NCBI RefSeq assembly: GCF_015100155.1
Contig: NZ_JACKZA010000002.1
Span: 1-64,000 of the forward strand
From: Acidithiobacillus sp. HP-2
GTDB lineage: Bacteria; Pseudomonadota; Gammaproteobacteria; Acidithiobacillales; Acidithiobacillaceae
DNA length: 64,000 nucleotides
Reading direction: 5' to 3'
The position numbers were made by a program, and so were the translations under genes. Position 1 is the first letter of the stretch; every line of letters starts with the position of its first letter. The notes below the pieces were generated by a model. It had not been told where the DNA came from. It worked only from the letters and a program-made list of their open reading frames with translations, and ran no database searches. Below, piece after piece: positions 8,534-15,968 of the stretch.

Positions 8534-8905
8534 CTAGCCTCTGGGCGCGAACATAATAACGGCCATCCCCGTCAGGGCAAGGAAACTGCCGATAACATCC
8601 CAGAAACTTGGGCGTATTCCCTCAACCACCCAAAGCCAGCCGATGGCCACTGCGATGTACACGCCGCCATACGCGGCGTAGGTACGCCCGGCGGCGGTCG
8701 GATGCAGGGTCAACAACCAGGCGAAGGCACCGAGCGAGATGGCTGCGGGCAACAGCAGCCAGAGCGGTTTGCCCTGTTTGATCACGAGCCAAGGTAGGTA
8801 ACAGCCGACAATCTCAGCGAGCGCCGTAACAACAAACAGGAATAATATTCGCAGCAGCTTGAGCGCCACGCCCACATTTGTCATATTCGGTTCAGTTGCG
8901 AGCAT
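8534..8905 (-). CDS. ynfA: YnfA/UPF0060 family small membrane protein
   Basis: This is a 123-residue protein with four hydrophobic helices. It carries the family's conserved stretches: [13 protein letters not shown] in helix 1, [19 protein letters not shown] in the middle, and [19 protein letters not shown] near the end. YnfA proteins resemble small multidrug resistance transporters. The start at 8905 is preferred because AGAGGA lies seven bases before it; the two other in-frame ATGs, at 8929 and 8884, lack such a site. The N-terminus is about 15 residues longer than usual. It follows a truncated permease gene on the same strand. Confidence 0.85.
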   Translation of the reverse strand: MLATEPNMTNVGVALKLLRILFLFVVTALAEIVGCYLPWLVIKQGKPLWLLLPAAISLGAFAWLLTLHPTAAGRTYAAYGGVYIAVAIGWLWVVEGIRPSFWDVIGSFLALTGMAVIMFAPRG

Positions 8906-8950
8906 GTTCAATCCTCTGCTTGGGCTCAAGATCGTATGTTTGGCCCATCT

Positions 8951-9235
8951 TTAGGCCGGTTCGGGTGCCAGGCCTGGCAAATGTCTGCGCAAAGGCCGCA
9001 GCGCGAGTATCATCAGCGCGCCAGCGCCGAGCAGTTTCATCCATTCCGGCAGCAATTCTTGAGTGACATGCAACTGTGCGACGATGTCAATATGCAGCGC
9101 AACAACGACATAATTGGTCAGCAGTCCAAACCCGATGGCGGATACGCTTATCCCAGCCAGATAGACGAACACAAATCGCCATCCGAACTCCTTACGCAAT
9201 GGGCTGATGGTCGGCAGCAGACTGAAAGCGGTCAT
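8951..9235 (-). pseudogene. C-terminal fragment of a permease (UPF0718/SO_0444-like)
   Basis: The 94 codons contain two hydrophobic segments (RFVFVYLAGISVSAIGFGLL and a shorter one ending ALMILALRPLRR). They begin abruptly inside what looks like a conserved loop (FSLLPTISPLRKEFGWR) of a larger permease. In the family I have in mind, this loop precedes the last helices of a protein of more than 300 residues. No remaining N-terminal part is found upstream, so the gene is probably truncated. The family name is tentative. It precedes ynfA by about 45 bp. Confidence 0.4.
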
Positions 9236-9405
9236 TCATTTTTCGATTCTGCAGTAATGCGGTAACTCACCTTAAACAGGCTGATTTATCACATTCCGAT
9301 TTGCTATGCCCATCGTCTCCTCCTGACCTGGCAACAAGCTTAAACTACTTTCTCAAATCTGGGGTCCACTATAGTGCTTACCCTCGTTGCATGAAGGGCG
9401 CACCT

Positions 9406-9789
9406 TTAATTGCCTACGTAACCAAATTCTCCGCGCCATTGTCCATGTTTGATATCCAGACTCAGCCAGCGCGGCAGGAACGGTTCCACTCGCTTGATAG
9501 GGAAGGTTTGCAAATCGGGCACCGGTTGGTCGGATATCAGACAGGTCTTTGTGCCGACGGCGCGGAACCCGATCCGTACTTGCTGCTCGCCGCCATCAAG
9601 CAGGAGGGCGTCAGGATGTTCTGACTCCAGGAACAGCACCCGTTTGCGAATCATGCAACTGAACAGCAATTCAAGATGCACCAGTAGTGGTGTCTCACGT
9701 TGCGCTAGCGCGCTTCGAGCAGCAGCGGTCAGGCGCAGTTCGATTGTACCGGAGTGCGTGCTGGATTGCGCCGAGGTGACATCACCCAT
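9406..9789 (-). CDS. Uncharacterised protein at the end of the PadR operon
   Basis: The protein has 127 residues with no signal peptide or membrane helix and no domain that I recognise. It is rich in beta-type segments (IELRLTAAARSALAQ; LVHLELLFSCMIRKRVLF) and ends WRGEFGYVGN. The start at 9789 is supported by GGAG nine bases upstream and by its overlap with the end of the carboxymuconolactone-decarboxylase-like gene, which signals translational coupling. It is the last gene of a four-gene unit (aldolase, PadR, CMD, this). Its role is probably linked to that unit but cannot be named. Confidence 0.55.
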   Translation of the reverse strand: MGDVTSAQSSTHSGTIELRLTAAARSALAQRETPLLVHLELLFSCMIRKRVLFLESEHPDALLLDGGEQQVRIGFRAVGTKTCLISDQPVPDLQTFPIKRVEPFLPRWLSLDIKHGQWRGEFGYVGN

Positions 9790-10171
9790 TGGTGTTGTCT
9801 CCTGTGGATTCCCACAGAGCCTCGCTGACCACTTGGACACCGAGGTTGTAAGCCGGCATACCGCCGACAATGGCTGCCGTTTCGCACACGCCGTGCAGAT
9901 CAGGCGCGTCCGCGCCTGCCTGGATGGCGGCATGTGCGTGCATCAGGGCGGGTGCCTCACGGCCAAGCACCAGAAGCATGCCCAGGTGGACAAGCTGCTG
10001 GGTTTTGCGTTCAAGCGGATTGTGATGGATCAGCGTGTCCCGCAGGTGCTCAATGGCCTCGAGAGCAGCCTCACGGCCAGCTCTGCGTGCCAGATCGATT
10101 CTCAGGTGTACGCTATCGGGGATATATCCGAATAGCTCCTTGTAACGTGTCTCAACGGGAGTTTCATTCAT
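9782..10171 (-). CDS. Carboxymuconolactone decarboxylase (AhpD-like) family protein
   Basis: This is a 129-residue all-alpha protein. Its pattern matches the CMD/AhpD fold: RIDLARRAGREAALEAIEHL, then KTQQLVHLGMLLVLG, then HAHAAIQAGADAPDLHGVCETAAIVGG split over the last helices. In the peroxidase members, two cysteines (CxxC) sit in the motif before the last helices; here only one cysteine (HGVCET) is seen and no CxxC, so redox activity like AhpD is unlikely. A decarboxylase- or isomerase-type activity is possible. It is coupled to padR upstream (ATGA overlap) and to the next gene downstream. Confidence 0.7.
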   Translation of the reverse strand: MNETPVETRYKELFGYIPDSVHLRIDLARRAGREAALEAIEHLRDTLIHHNPLERKTQQLVHLGMLLVLGREAPALMHAHAAIQAGADAPDLHGVCETAAIVGGMPAYNLGVQVVSEALWESTGDNTNG

Positions 10172-10548
10172 CTAGCGGATTCCTTAAGTGTTCGTGTGTT
10201 GCGGACCGGCAGTGCATCGTAGCGTTGGATAAAAAGATCGAAGGCTTGGCGGCGGCGCGCAATGTCCTCGCGCCACTCTGCCAATTCGTCAAGACCCGCT
10301 GGGGTAATCTGGTAAACGCGGCGTGCCGCTCCAGAACCGACAGTGCTCCACTCCGAACGCAATGTGCCCCGTGCCTCCATCTCTCGCAGCAGTCGGTAGA
10401 GATTGCCGGCATCTACGGTGAGCCCTTCCGGCAGTAGTTCGTTGATGCTACGGTGAAGAGCGAGGCCATGCGCCGGCGCCTCCGCACAGAGGAGCAGCGC
10501 AAAGCTTGCCAAGTGTCGGCCTTGGCGATTCGATTCTTTGGGTCTCAA
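10168..10548 (-). CDS. PadR-family transcriptional regulator
   Basis: This is a 126-residue winged-helix protein. The core is GLALHRSINELLPEGLTVDAGNLYRLLREMEARG, here described as the PadR helix-turn-helix with its LYRLLREME signature. It continues with the wing SGAARRVYQITPAGLDEL and a C-terminal dimerisation helix. PadR proteins generally repress genes for aromatic-acid or stress responses, and often their own operon. Here the gene overlaps the aldolase gene upstream and the CMD gene downstream by four bases each. An inverted repeat with ATGT/ACAT halves lies just upstream of the operon at 11231-11273 and is the natural candidate operator. Confidence 0.85.
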   Translation of the reverse strand: MRPKESNRQGRHLASFALLLCAEAPAHGLALHRSINELLPEGLTVDAGNLYRLLREMEARGTLRSEWSTVGSGAARRVYQITPAGLDELAEWREDIARRRQAFDLFIQRYDALPVRNTRTLKESAR

Positions 10549-11207
10549 GACGCCTTCCGGAAACGTTGCATGCGTTCCGCCACTTCTTGATAAGCGGCAT
10601 CAGGTAGGGCCTTTTCTCCGCCCAGCACGCGCGCATGCAATACCAGTTCTGCGGCCTCTTCCAATGCTGTCAGGCGGTTCAGTGCCACTTCAGGCGTCTC
10701 GCCCGTCACCAGTACGCCATGGTTGGCCAGCAGTACGGCTACCGTATCGGGCCTATCGAATGCCTCGAGTATGCCATTTACCGATGCGCTCGAACCGCGC
10801 GGTGCCCAAGCGACGACGGGCACATCAGTATGCATGCCTTGGCGAAGCATTGGTTCGTAAACTGCGGGCACGGGCTGCTGGGCGACGGCGAACGCGGTGC
10901 TGTGGGCCGGGTGGCAGTGAATGATCGCGCAGATGTCCGCACGATGCCGGTAAAGCCGGGTGTGCATCTCAATGATTTCTCGGTAATTGGCATCGAAATC
11001 AGACTGCAGGCCTTCTGCCGCGACCGGAAGCCAGGAGAGGTCCTTTTCACCCAGATTGGCGACCGACCCGCCACGGGTGATAAGCAGGCGGTCGTCCTGC
11101 CGCGCAGAAAGATTGGCGTGTGCTCCACGGAACAGCAGACCGCGCTCACGCAGCGCATTGGCGGTACGAATCAGTTCCTGTGCCAGATTTGGTGTGTTGT
11201 CAGACAT
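10545..11207 (-). CDS. Class II aldolase/adducin family protein
   Basis: The protein has 220 residues and resembles L-fuculose-phosphate aldolase and its relatives. Early residues NLSARQDDRLLITRGG match the phosphate-binding region. The metal ligands are visible as the IIHCHPAHSTA pair of histidines around residue 97 and a further histidine in LLANHGVLV around residue 160. A zinc-dependent retro-aldol or decarboxylation on a small phosphorylated or hydroxy acid is the family chemistry; the substrate is not predictable. It is the first gene of the PadR-controlled unit, with GAGGTG before the ATG. Confidence 0.82.
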   Translation of the reverse strand: MSDNTPNLAQELIRTANALRERGLLFRGAHANLSARQDDRLLITRGGSVANLGEKDLSWLPVAAEGLQSDFDANYREIIEMHTRLYRHRADICAIIHCHPAHSTAFAVAQQPVPAVYEPMLRQGMHTDVPVVAWAPRGSSASVNGILEAFDRPDTVAVLLANHGVLVTGETPEVALNRLTALEEAAELVLHARVLGGEKALPDAAYQEVAERMQRFRKAS

Positions 11208-11230
11208 ATATCACCTCACAGTTAGATGTT

Positions 11231-11273
11231 TATTGTTGGTATATGTAAATAACATATACATGGAACAACAATA
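11231..11273. promoter_or_regulatory. Nested inverted repeat, candidate PadR operator
   Basis: The inner palindrome TATATGTAAATAACATATA (11240-11258) contains ATGT and ACAT, the half-sites usually bound by PadR proteins. An outer pair TATTGTTG (11231-11238) and CAACAATA (11266-11273) encloses it. It lies 24-66 bp before the aldolase start, where a promoter of this operon would be expected. Confidence 0.55.
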
Positions 11274-11878
11274 CTCTTGGCCTTGAAGCAGTGCAAGCCA
11301 TTTAGATCGTGAGGCGCAGCTGGCGGAGATGCGGCGCTTGTCGGTGGTATGAAGGTTGCCATAACTCGATTAGCGGCATGGGGATCTCTCTGCAAAAAGG
11401 TGCTGTTATTCAGCGCCATCAATTATCCACCTTGCAGCATCATAATTTTACCGCACCGTGATTCGGAGTCGCCAAAATGACCACGGCGCTTCTCGATCGG
11501 CTGACCCACCACTGCAATGTTCTGGAGACCTGAAAAGATTCATACCGGTTCAAAAAACGTCGCAGTCCCCCTTTAAAAGTGGTCAAAAATACACGCTTTT
11601 ACCTAGTCATTTTTAACCACTGTTTGACATGCAGTTCGTTGAATGACAACAAAAAAACCCAAGGATGTTGCTGAAGATGGCGATAAAGGGAAGTTGTTGC
11701 GATAAAAATTCATCTGGGTAATGTGCCGTGGTATCGAGCAACAGATACCACAGCTGTACGACAGGGTTGCCTACCGTCATAATGGCCTGGCATAATCTCG
11801 GACCTTCTCGCGCCACCGCATTAGACGCCCCAGCCTAACTGTCGGTACCATGTATCGGTTCACCGCAGCGAGGAAACC
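11274..11878. other. Gene-free stretch with IS21 debris
   Basis: Apart from the IstB remnant at 11462-11570, this stretch holds no gene that I can support. An inverted pair GTGGTCAAAAAT (11579-11590) and ATTTTTAACCAC (11609-11620), with one mismatch, lies just after the istB relic and may be part of the old element's terminal repeats. The last 60 bp must hold the promoter of the helicase gene, but no strong -35/-10 pair was picked. Confidence 0.4.
11462..11570 (+). pseudogene. IS21-family IstB remnant (C-terminus)
   Basis: The + strand reads FGVAKMTTALLDRLTHHCNV, then LETxKDSYRFKKR, where x is a stop codon (TGA in place of a glycine codon). This is the C-terminal signature of the IstB ATPase helper of IS21-family elements. 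The remaining 5' part of the gene is not found; the frame is closed upstream. It is a decayed relic. Confidence 0.7.
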
Positions 11879-14800
11879 ATGAACCGCCCCCTACGCATTC
11901 TCACCTATACCGGATTTAGCGCCCACGGTGTGGAGCGCTCTTACGCCAAGGTGGCCGAAGCCCTGGCACAGGGGGATTTTCGTGCGGCGCAGGTCAAAAA
12001 ACTGCAGCACGTCACCTATGGCAAACTCTACCGGGCACGCCTGAATGATGCTGACCGCCTGCTGTTCTCGCTGGTGCGTCACGAGGAGGAAACCGCCCTG
12101 CTGATGCTGGAGGTCATTCGTCAGCATAACTATGCGGGATCCCGCTTTTTGCGGGGTGCGGAAGTCCTCTCTGAAAAAATGCAGGATGCCGATCTGAATG
12201 AGGCCCGAAAGGACGCCGCGCAATTACGCTATCTGCCAGAATCCCGGACCGCCATTCATATCCTCGATAAACCGCTTTCTTTCGATGATACCCAGGCAGC
12301 GCTCTTTGCTGCGCCCGCACCTCTGATTCTGGTGGGTGGTGCAGGGAGTGGTAAAACCGCCCTTCTGCTGGAAAAGCTCAAGACCATTCCGGAGGACGTG
12401 CTCTACATTACCCACTCGGCCTATCTGGCTGAACATGCCAAGGAACTCTTTTACGCCCACGACTTCGTGCGGGAGGACCAGGAAGTGGCTTTCCTGTCCT
12501 ATCGGGAGTATCTCGAAACCTGGCGTATTCCCAGCGGCCGTGAGGCGCAATGGCTTGATTTTGCCCAGTGGTTCGCTCGCATCCGCCAGAACTACAAAGG
12601 GATTGAGGCCCACCAGGCCTTTGAGGAAATTCGCGGGGTCATCGCGGCCCGGGCCGAAGGCATTATGGATGTGGCCACCTATCGGCAATTGGGCATCCGC
12701 CAGTCCATTTTTACCCCCGATCAGCGCGATCAAGTCTATGAACTGTTCGTCCGTTATCAGGACTGGCTGAGTCGTACCGGATTGTATGATCTGAATCTCG
12801 TGGCCCAGGCCTGGAAGCCTCTGGTGTCCCCCCGCTATGATTTTGTGGTCATTGACGAGGTACAGGATCTCACGCCTGTGCAACTGTCCCTCATCCTCGC
12901 AGCATTGCGCACACCGGGGGCCTTTGTGTTGGGCGGCGACGCCAACCAGATTGTCCACCCCAATTTTTTCTCCTGGGCGCAGATCAAAAGTCTTTTCTGG
13001 GCCGACCCACGTATGACCAGCGGGCAGGACCTGCAAGTGCTCACCCATAACTTTCGCAATGGCCGTAAAGTGACCGGGATGGCCAATCGTCTATTGGAGA
13101 TCAAACAGCAGCGTTTTGGTTCTATTGATCGGGAAAGCAATTTTCTGGTGGACCCGGTAGGCGATAGCGCCGGACAGATCCGTTTGCTGGACGCAAAACC
13201 GTCAGCGTTGCAAGCCTTGAATCGGCAGATTTCCCAATCCACCCAATATGCGGTGCTGGTTCTCCGCGAAGAAGACAAGGCCGCAGCACGGGCGGTATTT
13301 TCCACGCCATTGCTTTTTTCAGTGCAGGAAGCCAAGGGGCTGGAATATCCGCACATCGTCCTGTATCGCTTTCTCTCGGATCACCGTGCACCTTTCGCTA
13401 CGCTCTGTGATGGGGTCAGTAAAGCAGGACTGGGGGCAGAAACACTGACTTTTCGTCGTGCCAAGGATAAGGGAGACAAGTCCCTGGAGGTCTACAAGTT
13501 CTTTGTGAACGCGCTCTATGTGGCCATCACCAGAGCGGTGGAGAGTGTGATGCTGGTGGAATCAGATGACCAGCATCCGCTATTGGATTTGCTGGATATT
13601 CGCAGTAGCGGAGAAGAGGGCGTGCAGGTACAAGCCTCTTCCCGGGAAGACTGGCAAAAGGAAGCGCGCAAGCTGGAACTTCAGGGCAAAGCCGAACAGG
13701 CGGAAGCCATCCGTAGCCGTATCCTGCAAGACCAAATGCCACCCTGGCCGGTATTTAATGCGCGGGGCGTTGAGGAACTGACCCGGAAGATCTTCATCGA
13801 TCAGGTCGTTGGGAACAAATGGCGGCAACAGTTATTTGAGTATGCCGCCTTCTATGATGCGCCCGAATTGAGTGAACGTCTGGCCGTGGAAGGACGTTTC
13901 AAACCTGCCGGACATTTTCTGGCCCAACGCCCCAGAATAGTCACCAATCGCTTGGCGGCTTACAGCCGTCGCCAGTTTCATGAGGTATGGGCAGATTGTG
14001 ATCGTTATGGACTGGAACATCGCACGCCCATGAATCAGACCCCGCTGATGGCCGCCGCCCGGGCCGGAAATGTCCCCCTGGTGGAGGCCCTTTTGGAGAA
14101 GGGGGCGCGGCGTGATGCTACGGATCATCTGGGTCGCAATGCCGCCCATCTCGCCCTGCGTGAGGCCTTTACCCATCCAGAATTTGCCCATAATGCCTTA
14201 CCGGCCCTCTGGACCGTTCTTGCACCCCTGAGTCTGGATTTGCGCATCGGGGATCGCCTGGTGCGTTTGGAGCGGCATCAAGCCGAGTATTTTCTGGTAC
14301 AGAGCATCTGGGCGCTGATTCCCATTACCCCGGTGGAGGACCTTCTGATGCTGGGATTTAACCGGGAGGTCATTGAACATGCCTGGGAATTCCTGCCTGA
14401 AGCAGTACTGCCAACTTTTCGTAAAAAAAGAAACTACATTTCGGCCATTCTGGCCCGCAATGAAGTGCAGCGGGACTACGCTTATAACCGCCACCTTTTC
14501 TTGCGCGTGGCCTCTGGAGTGTATCTTTTGCAGCCTGACCTGTTTCTCCGCGATCCTGAGCAGGATGGGCAATGGCAGCATTGGACCCATGCCCATAACC
14601 TGCCTTTTCTGGAACAGCACTTCCCGATCGGCAAGGCGGTGCTCAACAGAGTGCTTACCATCGCTCAAGCTCCGCTGGATGACTCGCCCGCCTCCATGCG
14701 TCCGATAAAAAATCGGAAACCTACCAGGACCTCACGGGCCAACCCTGGCGGTGCCCCGCAAAAAACGATACCAGAAACCCGGGGTCGGAACATGACCAAG

Positions 14801-14998
14801 ACATCCGAGGAAAAGGTCATGCAACGCCTCATCAAGATGGTCAATCAGGTGCAGGACGATGCGCATCCGCAGAAGACTTCAAGCAACACCCAACACGCTG
14901 GCACTCAAGCAAAAAGGAAGACAAAGAAACCAGCCTCCCCAGATTCAGAACAGTTGCCTCTCTTTGAAGATGGTGACGAAAATGGCGATTACGGCTAA
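11879..14998 (+). CDS. RelE-like / SF1 (UvrD-type) helicase / ankyrin fusion protein
   Basis: This is a 1039-residue multidomain protein. Residues 1-95 look like a RelE/ParE toxin fold (KLQHVTYGKLYRARL then LLMLEVIRQHNYAGSRF). Residues 135-560 are a superfamily 1 helicase core: Walker A GGAGSGKT (153-160), motif II VIDEVQDLT (324-332), motif III LGGDANQIV (351-359), motif IV LTHNFRN (388-394), motif V QEAKGLEYPHIVLY (483-496) and motif VI NALYVAITRA (544-553). Residues 715-765 read as ankyrin repeats (NQTPLMAAARAGNVPLVEAL and GRNAAHLAL). A tail of about 110 residues rich in Lys, Gln and Thr ends SEQLPLFEDGDENGDYG. The ATP-hydrolysis and DNA-binding residues are all present, so the helicase should be active. 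GAGGA precedes the ATG. It stands alone between IS relics and an IS66 element. A role in defence or stress is an inference from the toxin-helicase architecture and the location. Confidence 0.8.
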   Translation: MNRPLRILTYTGFSAHGVERSYAKVAEALAQGDFRAAQVKKLQHVTYGKLYRARLNDADRLLFSLVRHEEETALLMLEVIRQHNYAGSRFLRGAEVLSEKMQDADLNEARKDAAQLRYLPESRTAIHILDKPLSFDDTQAALFAAPAPLILVGGAGSGKTALLLEKLKTIPEDVLYITHSAYLAEHAKELFYAHDFVREDQEVAFLSYREYLETWRIPSGREAQWLDFAQWFARIRQNYKGIEAHQAFEEIRGVIAARAEGIMDVATYRQLGIRQSIFTPDQRDQVYELFVRYQDWLSRTGLYDLNLVAQAWKPLVSPRYDFVVIDEVQDLTPVQLSLILAALRTPGAFVLGGDANQIVHPNFFSWAQIKSLFWADPRMTSGQDLQVLTHNFRNGRKVTGMANRLLEIKQQRFGSIDRESNFLVDPVGDSAGQIRLLDAKPSALQALNRQISQSTQYAVLVLREEDKAAARAVFSTPLLFSVQEAKGLEYPHIVLYRFLSDHRAPFATLCDGVSKAGLGAETLTFRRAKDKGDKSLEVYKFFVNALYVAITRAVESVMLVESDDQHPLLDLLDIRSSGEEGVQVQASSREDWQKEARKLELQGKAEQAEAIRSRILQDQMPPWPVFNARGVEELTRKIFIDQVVGNKWRQQLFEYAAFYDAPELSERLAVEGRFKPAGHFLAQRPRIVTNRLAAYSRRQFHEVWADCDRYGLEHRTPMNQTPLMAAARAGNVPLVEALLEKGARRDATDHLGRNAAHLALREAFTHPEFAHNALPALWTVLAPLSLDLRIGDRLVRLERHQAEYFLVQSIWALIPITPVEDLLMLGFNREVIEHAWEFLPEAVLPTFRKKRNYISAILARNEVQRDYAYNRHLFLRVASGVYLLQPDLFLRDPEQDGQWQHWTHAHNLPFLEQHFPIGKAVLNRVLTIAQAPLDDSPASMRPIKNRKPTRTSRANPGGAPQKTIPETRGRNMTKTSEEKVMQRLIKMVNQVQDDAHPQKTSSNTQHAGTQAKRKTKKPASPDSEQLPLFEDGDENGDYG

Positions 14999-15042
14999 AA
15001 GCTTTGCGATCCCAAGTTTTGATGTTATCAGCGTCATTCGCT

Positions 15043-15064
15043 TGCCATCTGCGGGCAGATGGCA
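15043..15064. other. Perfect 9-bp hairpin downstream of the helicase gene
   Basis: TGCCATCTG (15043-15051) pairs perfectly with CAGATGGCA (15056-15064) around the loop CGGG. It starts 45 bp after the helicase stop codon. No U-tract follows, so it is a weak terminator candidate, or part of the terminal region of the IS fragment next to it. Confidence 0.4.
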
Positions 15065-15109
15065 TAGCCACTGCATAATAGCCGAACTGTTAATCCTAAA
15101 AACAGCAGT

Positions 15110-15169
15110 TTCCCCTGCTGAAATGACCTTATCCATCTGATAGGATGAGGTTTTCCCTGTTGATGAAGG
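15110..15169 (+). mobile_element. Left-end fragment of an unclassified IS (interrupted by IS66)
   Basis: This short stretch (…GATAGGATGAGG… up to GATGAAGG) directly precedes the IS66 insertion. Its continuation on the far side at 17655 starts a transposase reading frame, so IS66 landed at the start codon of that older element. A diverged copy of the same stretch exists near 24684-24760. Confidence 0.5.
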
Positions 15170-15248
15170 GTAAGCGTCTAAGCAACCCACCTTTCCAAAT
15201 TTTCTGGACTGAGCAATCGTGATCTGCATTCAGCACGGAGGGATGGGG

Positions 15249-15581
15249 ATGAAGAAAGCAGAGAAAGTCGCTTATTGGCGGCAACAAGTGGATGCCTTTC
15301 AGGCGAGCGGCCTTACGGTTAAGCATTATTGTGCGCAGACGGGGATCGCCGTTGCCACGCTGCATTACTGGCGCAAACGCTTTGCTGATTCTGAGAGTAC
15401 GCCGTTGCTGGCCGCCGTGCCTGAAGGGTTTTTGCCGGTAACTCTGGCTGCACCGGTCAGGACGCCTGCTTCACCGGTAGAAATCTACCTGTTATCCGGT
15501 CGCAGCCTGAAGCTTGCAGCATCGGTAGATACCCACTGGCTCCAGACCCTGGTGCAGATTCTGGAAAGACCATGTGGCTAA
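15249..15581 (+). CDS. tnpA: IS66 accessory protein TnpA
   Basis: This 110-residue protein starts MKKAEKVAYWRQQVDAFQ and contains the helix-turn-helix LTVKHYCAQTGIAVATLHYWRKR of IS66 OrfA. It is needed together with TnpB for transposition in this family, although its exact role is not settled. The ATG at 15249 is chosen because GGAGG lies eight bases before it; the ATG at 15243 is too close to that site. Its end overlaps tnpB by ten bases. Confidence 0.85.
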   Translation: MKKAEKVAYWRQQVDAFQASGLTVKHYCAQTGIAVATLHYWRKRFADSESTPLLAAVPEGFLPVTLAAPVRTPASPVEIYLLSGRSLKLAASVDTHWLQTLVQILERPCG

Positions 15582-15919
15582 GTTCGGGCAGCCGGATCTG
15601 GCTCGCCGCAGCGCCCGTGGATATGCGCCTGGGCTTTGATGGCCTGGCGGCCAAGGTGCAGGGGGTATTGGCTGCCGATCCTTTTTGCGGTCATGCTTTT
15701 GTCTTTCGCAACCGCCGGGGGGATCGTCTGAAATTGTTACTGTGGGATGGACTGGGCTTCTGGCTGGTGTATCGCCGTCTGGATCAGGGGCGACTCCATT
15801 GGCCCCGCGCTGATGCCGGCGCCCTGGAACTCTCTACTGCGCAGTGGGCGATGCTGGTAGAGGGGAGCCCGTGGACGCCGTTGCCGAGCCTGGAAAAATG
15901 CACACCAAAACTACTGTAA
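15572..15919 (+). CDS. tnpB: IS66 accessory protein TnpB
   Basis: This is a 115-residue protein of the IS66 Orf2 family. It shows the conserved core PVDMRLGFDGLAAKVQ, the FRNRRGDRLKLLLWDGLGFW motif and the closing tyrosine/arginine-rich YRRLDQGRLHWP. It is translationally coupled to tnpA by overlap. The length is normal for the family. Confidence 0.9.
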   Translation: MWLSSGSRIWLAAAPVDMRLGFDGLAAKVQGVLAADPFCGHAFVFRNRRGDRLKLLLWDGLGFWLVYRRLDQGRLHWPRADAGALELSTAQWAMLVEGSPWTPLPSLEKCTPKLL

Positions 15920-15968
15920 GTGACTGGAATTGCTTGTATAAAGACACCATTTCTGGTACTATTTTTCC

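Noticed and set aside
12224-13048. Long open frame antisense to the helicase gene
   Set aside because: It has no ribosome-binding site or recognisable domain and follows from the codon composition of the helicase gene on the other strand.
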